From: Trileptium ribeirensis
Taxonomy: Eukaryota; Nematoda; Enoplea; Enoplida; Thoracostomopsidae
Direction: 5' to 3'
Length of the DNA stretch: 11,011 bases
Assembly (NCBI GenBank): GCA_030248225.1
Contig: JASANE010029120.1
Span: 1 to 11,011 of the forward strand
Positions 7,670 to 11,011 of this stretch are shown one piece after another. The position numbers were made by a program, and so were the translations under genes. Under the pieces are notes generated by a model, which worked only from the letters and a program-made list of their open reading frames with translations, did not search any database and was not told where the DNA came from. Numbering within the stretch: the first letter of the stretch is position 1; each line of letters opens with the position of its first letter.

Positions 7670-8202
7670 TATGTTTTAGACGCATTGTGCTAATATAACA
7701 GCTGGAGCCTAACAACAACTGATGTATGTCATCAGCAGCCTAGCTTTACCAAGATTGAGGATTCACATATAATATTCAAGTTAACACAAATAATTTTACT
7801 CAATATTTTTAGTTCATTTTACTAACGAAAAGCGACAACTAATTTTGATTAAATAAAAAGGTTTGGTTTAGAGAAATTGGGATGTTTATTTTGTACGAAG
7901 ACAATGGTTATAACGAATGAACGATGTCAAGAATGTATTGTCATGATTTTACATGCCCAACCGGTGCTATCTCTCACTGGGTTATACAGATACACATGAT
8001 GCAGATTCTGTTGAGCCGGCTGTTGAAAAAATAATTTCATTAAAATGCTGAGCATAACTAACTGCTGTCGGTTCGTCTGGCCGTCACTTAAACAAAGCAG
8101 CTAACATAGCGGAAATTATCTTAAACAGCTTTGTTAAATATATTTCTATGCTACAGTATTTGTTTGCTATTAATGCACAGTTTCTTAATATTTGTATACT
8201 AA
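7670..8202. other. Unassigned DNA between two MITE A copies
   Basis: No gene or further repeat is supported in these 530 bp. TAA at 8200-8202 is the left target duplication of the next MITE. Confidence 0.5.
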
Positions 8203-8653
8203 TGCGGCGTTTACATAATAAAGGATCCACATTGTGAAAATTTTGTCCCCCCCCCAGGGTGTTTATGCCACAAATATAATGTCTTATACACTTTCTGATA
8301 ATATAGTCTTTCTGATAATATTTTAATATAGTTTATAGCTAGTTTAGTGTCGGTATTAATGGTATGGTGTAGAATACACCATAATTTTTTTTTAAAATTA
8401 TATGGTGTTAGCGAAATCATACTGTTATTTACACACATTATATAATTTGTTTGTGTATGATGTCCTTGACGCCGTCAGTAAAAGACAATAGGTAGATTAT
8501 GACACTATAGTTAAGTTGATGGTGTCTCGTACACCATTTATTTTATTATATACTGTAGGTAAGTACTGTAGCTGTATACCGCTGTATGGCATGATGTAGA
8601 CTATTGGATGACAGATTTTTCTCATCGGGGTACAATATAACGTAAACGCCGCA
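8203..8653. mobile_element. MITE family A, copy 2 (about 451 bp, TAA target duplication)
   Basis: The left end TGCGGCGTTTAC (from 8203) and the right end GTAAACGCCGCA (8642-8653) are exact inverted repeats over 12 bp and continue imperfectly inward through ATAATAAAGGATCC, a GTGAAA or GAGAAA block, and TTGTC. TAA flanks it at 8200-8202 and 8654-8656. Same family, orientation and internal order as copy 1. It contains a C-run at about 8247-8255 and five dyads. It has no coding capacity, so movement would have needed a transposase encoded elsewhere; PIF/Harbinger is the likeliest source from the 3-bp TWA duplication. Confidence 0.87.
8364..8609. repeat. Series of 19-bp dyads inside MITE A copy 2
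   Basis: Units lie at 8364-8382 (perfect ATGGTGT-AGAAT-ACACCAT), 8402-8420, 8457-8475 (ATGATGT-CCTTG-ACGCCGT), 8519-8537 (perfect ATGGTGT-CTCGT-ACACCAT) and 8591-8609 (degenerate). Start spacings are 38, 55, 62 and 72 bp. The unit with centre CCTTG matches the CCTTG unit of copy 1, so units correspond one to one between copies. Confidence 0.8.
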
Positions 8654-8699
8654 TAAAGCTGTGTATTCATAGGATAATATTGATTACCGTCAAACATTA

Positions 8700-8766
8700 T
8701 TCCATATATATATCATTCTAGTAATATATATGAAATATATATTATGCTAGTGATATAAATATGGAA
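8700..8766. repeat. AT-rich 67-bp palindrome
   Basis: Arms of about 32 bp (8700-8731 and 8735-8766) pair around a GAA loop. The outer TTCCATAT / ATATGGAA and inner AATATATAT / ATATATATT match, with a few mismatches near CTAG. It starts 44 bp after the right target duplication of MITE A copy 2. It could be a cruciform-forming site or a minimal foldback. Confidence 0.6.
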
Positions 8767-8924
8767 AATATCCGGCTGGCGGAGGAATCAATAAGGTACT
8801 CATTGTTTCCAATTTTTTCTCATAACAAATTCTAAAATTCAAAAAGAAAATTCTTAAAAGGCCTTGTTTAAGAATTGATGGCCGTAATATCTGCAAACTA
8901 TTATTAAGTTGGGTTTTCATGCAG

Positions 8925-9083
8925 GTCAGCTAAGCTTCAGTATTATGAAGGATGCCACGGTGCCATTATCATTGAACTTTAGAAAAGATATTTATAGTCT
9001 AAAATCACTGATTGTTACTGGCGGGTTCTACGATTGTAGCGTTCATATGGACTCTCTAGATCCTACATGGATACCTACCGCTA
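8925..9083 (+). CDS. Candidate internal exon, unknown protein
   Basis: A 159-bp open segment is bounded by plausible splice signals: TTTTCATGCAG just before 8925 and GTAAGC from 9084. It reads without stops in one frame, giving about 52 residues with peptides such as MKDATVPLSLNF, LIVTGGFYDCSVHMD and LDPTWIPTA. Both borders fall in phase 1, a symmetric arrangement common among exons of extracellular modular proteins. I do not recognise the family. The polypyrimidine tract is weak and I found no partner exon nearby, so this may be a chance ORF. Confidence 0.28.
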
Positions 9084-9379
9084 GTAAGCAATGTTTGTAG
9101 GATCATTTATTGATCGATGTCAATCGTCGTTTCAGACTCAAAGATTTCCGGATAGAACGCCGAGGGGCTAAATAAATGTCTTCGCAAATAATCCATATGC
9201 AATTGTTAATTTCAAATTTGTATATAGCGTTCATTTTAATGTCTCAATCTCAGATTTTGGCATAGCAATCGATGACAGAAATTTTGGCTGGAGTACTGGT
9301 TTCTAGGCCGCGTCAACAGCGTCCCAGCTTCTCGCAATAGACAACCGTGTACGACATAGAGGACATATTCAAGTCTGTA

Positions 9380-9649
9380 TTAAGCGATATCTGAAATCAA
9401 TATGTTCCTCGAAAAGTGTGGTTCATCTTGGTAATAAAATGAGGTATCCAAGTCATATTCCGCGCCTGCAGGCGTAGAAACGCAAACTTTGGGGAATGTG
9501 TAATAAAATTCAGAGAATTTCAAGCCGTATAAATTAATTAATAGAAAAGGCAGAAGAATAATAAACCAGATCAGCGCAAATCGTGAGCACCTCATTCTAA
9601 ACTGTGACCTAAATATTTGTCGTCTGTTATGTTTTCTTCTCTTTGTCAT
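9380..9649 (-). CDS. Small candidate type II membrane protein, 89 aa
   Basis: The ORF begins with ATG at 9649 and ends at 9380. The first 24 residues are rich in Arg/Lys (MTKRRKHNRRQIFR). Residues about 25-42 are strongly hydrophobic (ALIWFIILLPFLLINLYG) and would span a membrane, with the basic side inward. The remaining 45 or so residues, with one cysteine (PKVCVSTP), would face outward. This is the layout of a signal-anchored Golgi or plasma-membrane protein. No GT on the coding strand lies between 9479 and the stop, so it does not look like a first exon cut off by a donor in its last third. The base before position -2 of the ATG is T, a weak start context. No family is recognised; a chance ORF is possible. 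Confidence 0.33.
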   Translation of the reverse strand: MTKRRKHNRRQIFRSQFRMRCSRFALIWFIILLPFLLINLYGLKFSEFYYTFPKVCVSTPAGAEYDLDTSFYYQDEPHFSRNILISDIA

Positions 9650-9843
9650 TTAATATTTTATAAATTATTGATAGTAGTGTTTGAACTATTTATTGCTTTT
9701 AATGTAAATATCTTTATAACTGCTATGCCGGCTATTAGTAATCCTTTTCCAATGTTTCGGGCTCGCTACGATGGTCTTAACACTGGACGCAGCACTGGTT
9801 TACGCTCACTATCGTGCTACTAATAAGTGGTTTTTTAATAAAC
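9650..9843. other. Short unassigned stretch with AATAAA before the microsatellite
   Basis: The plus-strand ORF at 9617-9823 has no recognised domain. AATAAA at 9837-9842 lies directly before the GATT repeat, a layout also seen at the 3' ends of some non-LTR elements. No matching upstream coding sequence was found, so no element is called. Confidence 0.35.
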
Positions 9844-9882
9844 ATTGATTGATTGATAGATAGATAGATTGATAGATAGATA

Positions 9883-9940
<58 letters not shown>
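9844..9940 (+). repeat. Compound GATT/GATA microsatellite
   Basis: A run of about 97 bp of 4-bp units: GATT interrupted by GATA in the first third, then pure GATT to 9940. The minus-strand ORF at 9809-10018 with repeated Ser-Ile-Asn-Gln is simply the translation of this repeat. Confidence 0.95.
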
Positions 9941-10498
9941 CTCAACAAACTTAAATATTTCCTCATTTTTACTGGTAGTTATGACAGTTGACGACACGTA
10001 ACGGAAGGCATACATCATAAACTTTAACTGGAGTTGATAACATTAAAACTTTGAGAAGGAACATAATGCGTGCGACCGAATATTTATCGTAGTTCTCACA
10101 TCTCAATCAGCTCGTTACAAGTTATTCTGATAATAACTCATGACTTGTGTAATTTTTCTCGCAAATGAATTTTTGAAACAGGGACAATTGCCGATATAAA
10201 TAACACTGTGGATGTACTATAACTATATAATTTAATTGAAAATACATATAAGTACATACATCATAAGAATATTTGAAACTTTGCTGTTGGTTCTACGACT
10301 TGTCAGTATTTGCACATGGAGCATCGCGCAATGATAGTGACTATGAAGATTTCAACAAACGTCCAATGCCATAAATAGTTTATTTATCGAACTCTCGCCG
10401 CAAATACAGTTTACAAACTAACTTTGCATAATCGAATGACAAGTCAGACGACAATGCGGAATTAATTACGTATTGTTATTTCTTGTAGAATGGACTTA
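9941..10498. other. Unassigned AT-rich DNA
   Basis: I see no supportable gene or repeat here. It ends with the TTA target site (10496-10498) of MITE B. Confidence 0.5.
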
Positions 10499-10734
10499 AG
10501 GCGTGTTCACACGCTCAAACTTTTTGCTCAACTTTTGAGCTGAAAGTTTGAGCTCAACGCATCTCGTCGATGATTAGCTACAGGAATATATTGTAAAGTT
10601 TGAACAGTGTTCACACGTTTAAACTTACCAAAATGGAAAAAAGAATCTTTCAAATTTTTATCAAAACTTGATAAAATTTGAGCTCAAATTTGGTTCAAAT
10701 TTTGAGCAAAAAGTTTATGCGTGTGAACACGCCT
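10499..10734. mobile_element. MITE family B (236 bp, TTA target duplication)
   Basis: Terminal inverted repeats of 33 bp (10499-10531 and 10702-10734) differ at two positions and start AGGCGTGTTCACACGC. TTA flanks both sides (10496-10498 and 10735-10737). The TWA duplication and the GTTCACAC-containing terminus fit PIF/Harbinger non-autonomous elements. There is no coding capacity. The interior is full of further pairing: GCTCAAACTTT (10513-10523) with AAAGTTTGAGC (10543-10553), the 18-bp perfect palindrome AAATTTGAGCTCAAATTT at 10674-10691, and TTATCAA-AAC-TTGATAA near 10660. A second terminus-like GTGTTCACACG-TT-AAACTT occurs at 10607-10626. Confidence 0.87.
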
Positions 10735-10836
10735 TTAAGCAGCGAAATCGGAGAAAAAATTTTTCTGTAGTCGAATCAATAGAAATTTGTCAATTTGGTA
10801 ATATAATCGTCTGCTTATCATACTTAATATGTTTGT

Positions 10837-11005
10837 GACGCGCACGAAGTTTTGTCGTATTAGCAGGAAATCTTTGTACGCTATTATATAATTTTGATAA
10901 TTACTATCGAAGTAGTGAGATATTACTGTTATAAGCTGCCCTAACAATAGAACAGCAGACGCGCACGAACTTTTGTCGTATTAGCAGGAAATCTTTGTAC
11001 GCTAT
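10837..11005 (+). repeat. 48-bp direct repeat, 121-bp period
   Basis: 10837-10884 and 10958-11005 are identical except for one G/C difference (AGTTTT versus ACTTTT). Both start GACGCGCACGAA and end TGTACGCTAT. The 73 bp between them is unrelated AT-rich sequence as far as I can see. This may be the edge of a tandem array or a dispersed repeat continuing past the window; only six bases remain after the second copy. Confidence 0.9.
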
Positions 11006-11011
11006 AGCAAT

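Noticed and set aside
9809..10018. Protein with repeated SINQ tetrapeptide
   Set aside because: It is the minus-strand translation of the GATT microsatellite; 4-bp units read in three frames give a fixed four-residue repeat.

Overview
This looks like non-coding, AT-rich nuclear DNA from an animal, most likely an invertebrate. The reasons are long stretches without ORFs, chicken-repeat/L2-type (CR1/L2/Jockey-like) non-LTR retrotransposon remains with a TTA-rich 3' tail, several small inverted-repeat transposons (MITEs), a tetranucleotide microsatellite and a 155-bp tandem array. There are no bacterial signs such as operons or packed genes, no tRNA or rRNA gene was recognised, and the species cannot be named from this sequence.

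Layout from left to right. 1-967 is unassigned DNA with two hairpins and a diverged direct repeat. 968-1393 is a MITE (family A here) with about 44-bp terminal inverted repeats and TAA target duplications. About 2123-2454 is a GC-rich, almost fully self-complementary foldback element. About 3555-4073 is an old, frame-broken fragment of a non-LTR reverse transcriptase C-terminal region. 4413-5183 holds five tandem 155-bp units in the order A-B-B-A-B. About 5187-6290 is a 5'-truncated, disabled non-LTR retrotransposon whose 5' break sits at the end of the last tandem unit. About 7201-7669 is a decayed family A copy, and 8203-8653 is a well-preserved one. 8700-8766 is a short AT-rich palindrome. 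8925-9083 (+) and 9380-9649 (-) are the only two stretches that might belong to host genes, both at low confidence. 9844-9940 is a GATT/GATA microsatellite. 10499-10734 is a second MITE (family B) with TTA target duplications. 10837-11005 holds a nearly perfect 48-bp direct repeat 121 bp apart.

No complete gene can be supported. Most of the readable content is the debris of independent insertions. The most unusual signal is inside the family A MITEs: each copy carries a series of 19-bp dyads of the form ATGGTGT-N5-ACACCAT. The arms are repeatedly kept but the 5-bp centres differ, as expected of binding sites or of structural constraint. The GC-rich foldback and the A-B-B-A-B array are the next most notable structures.
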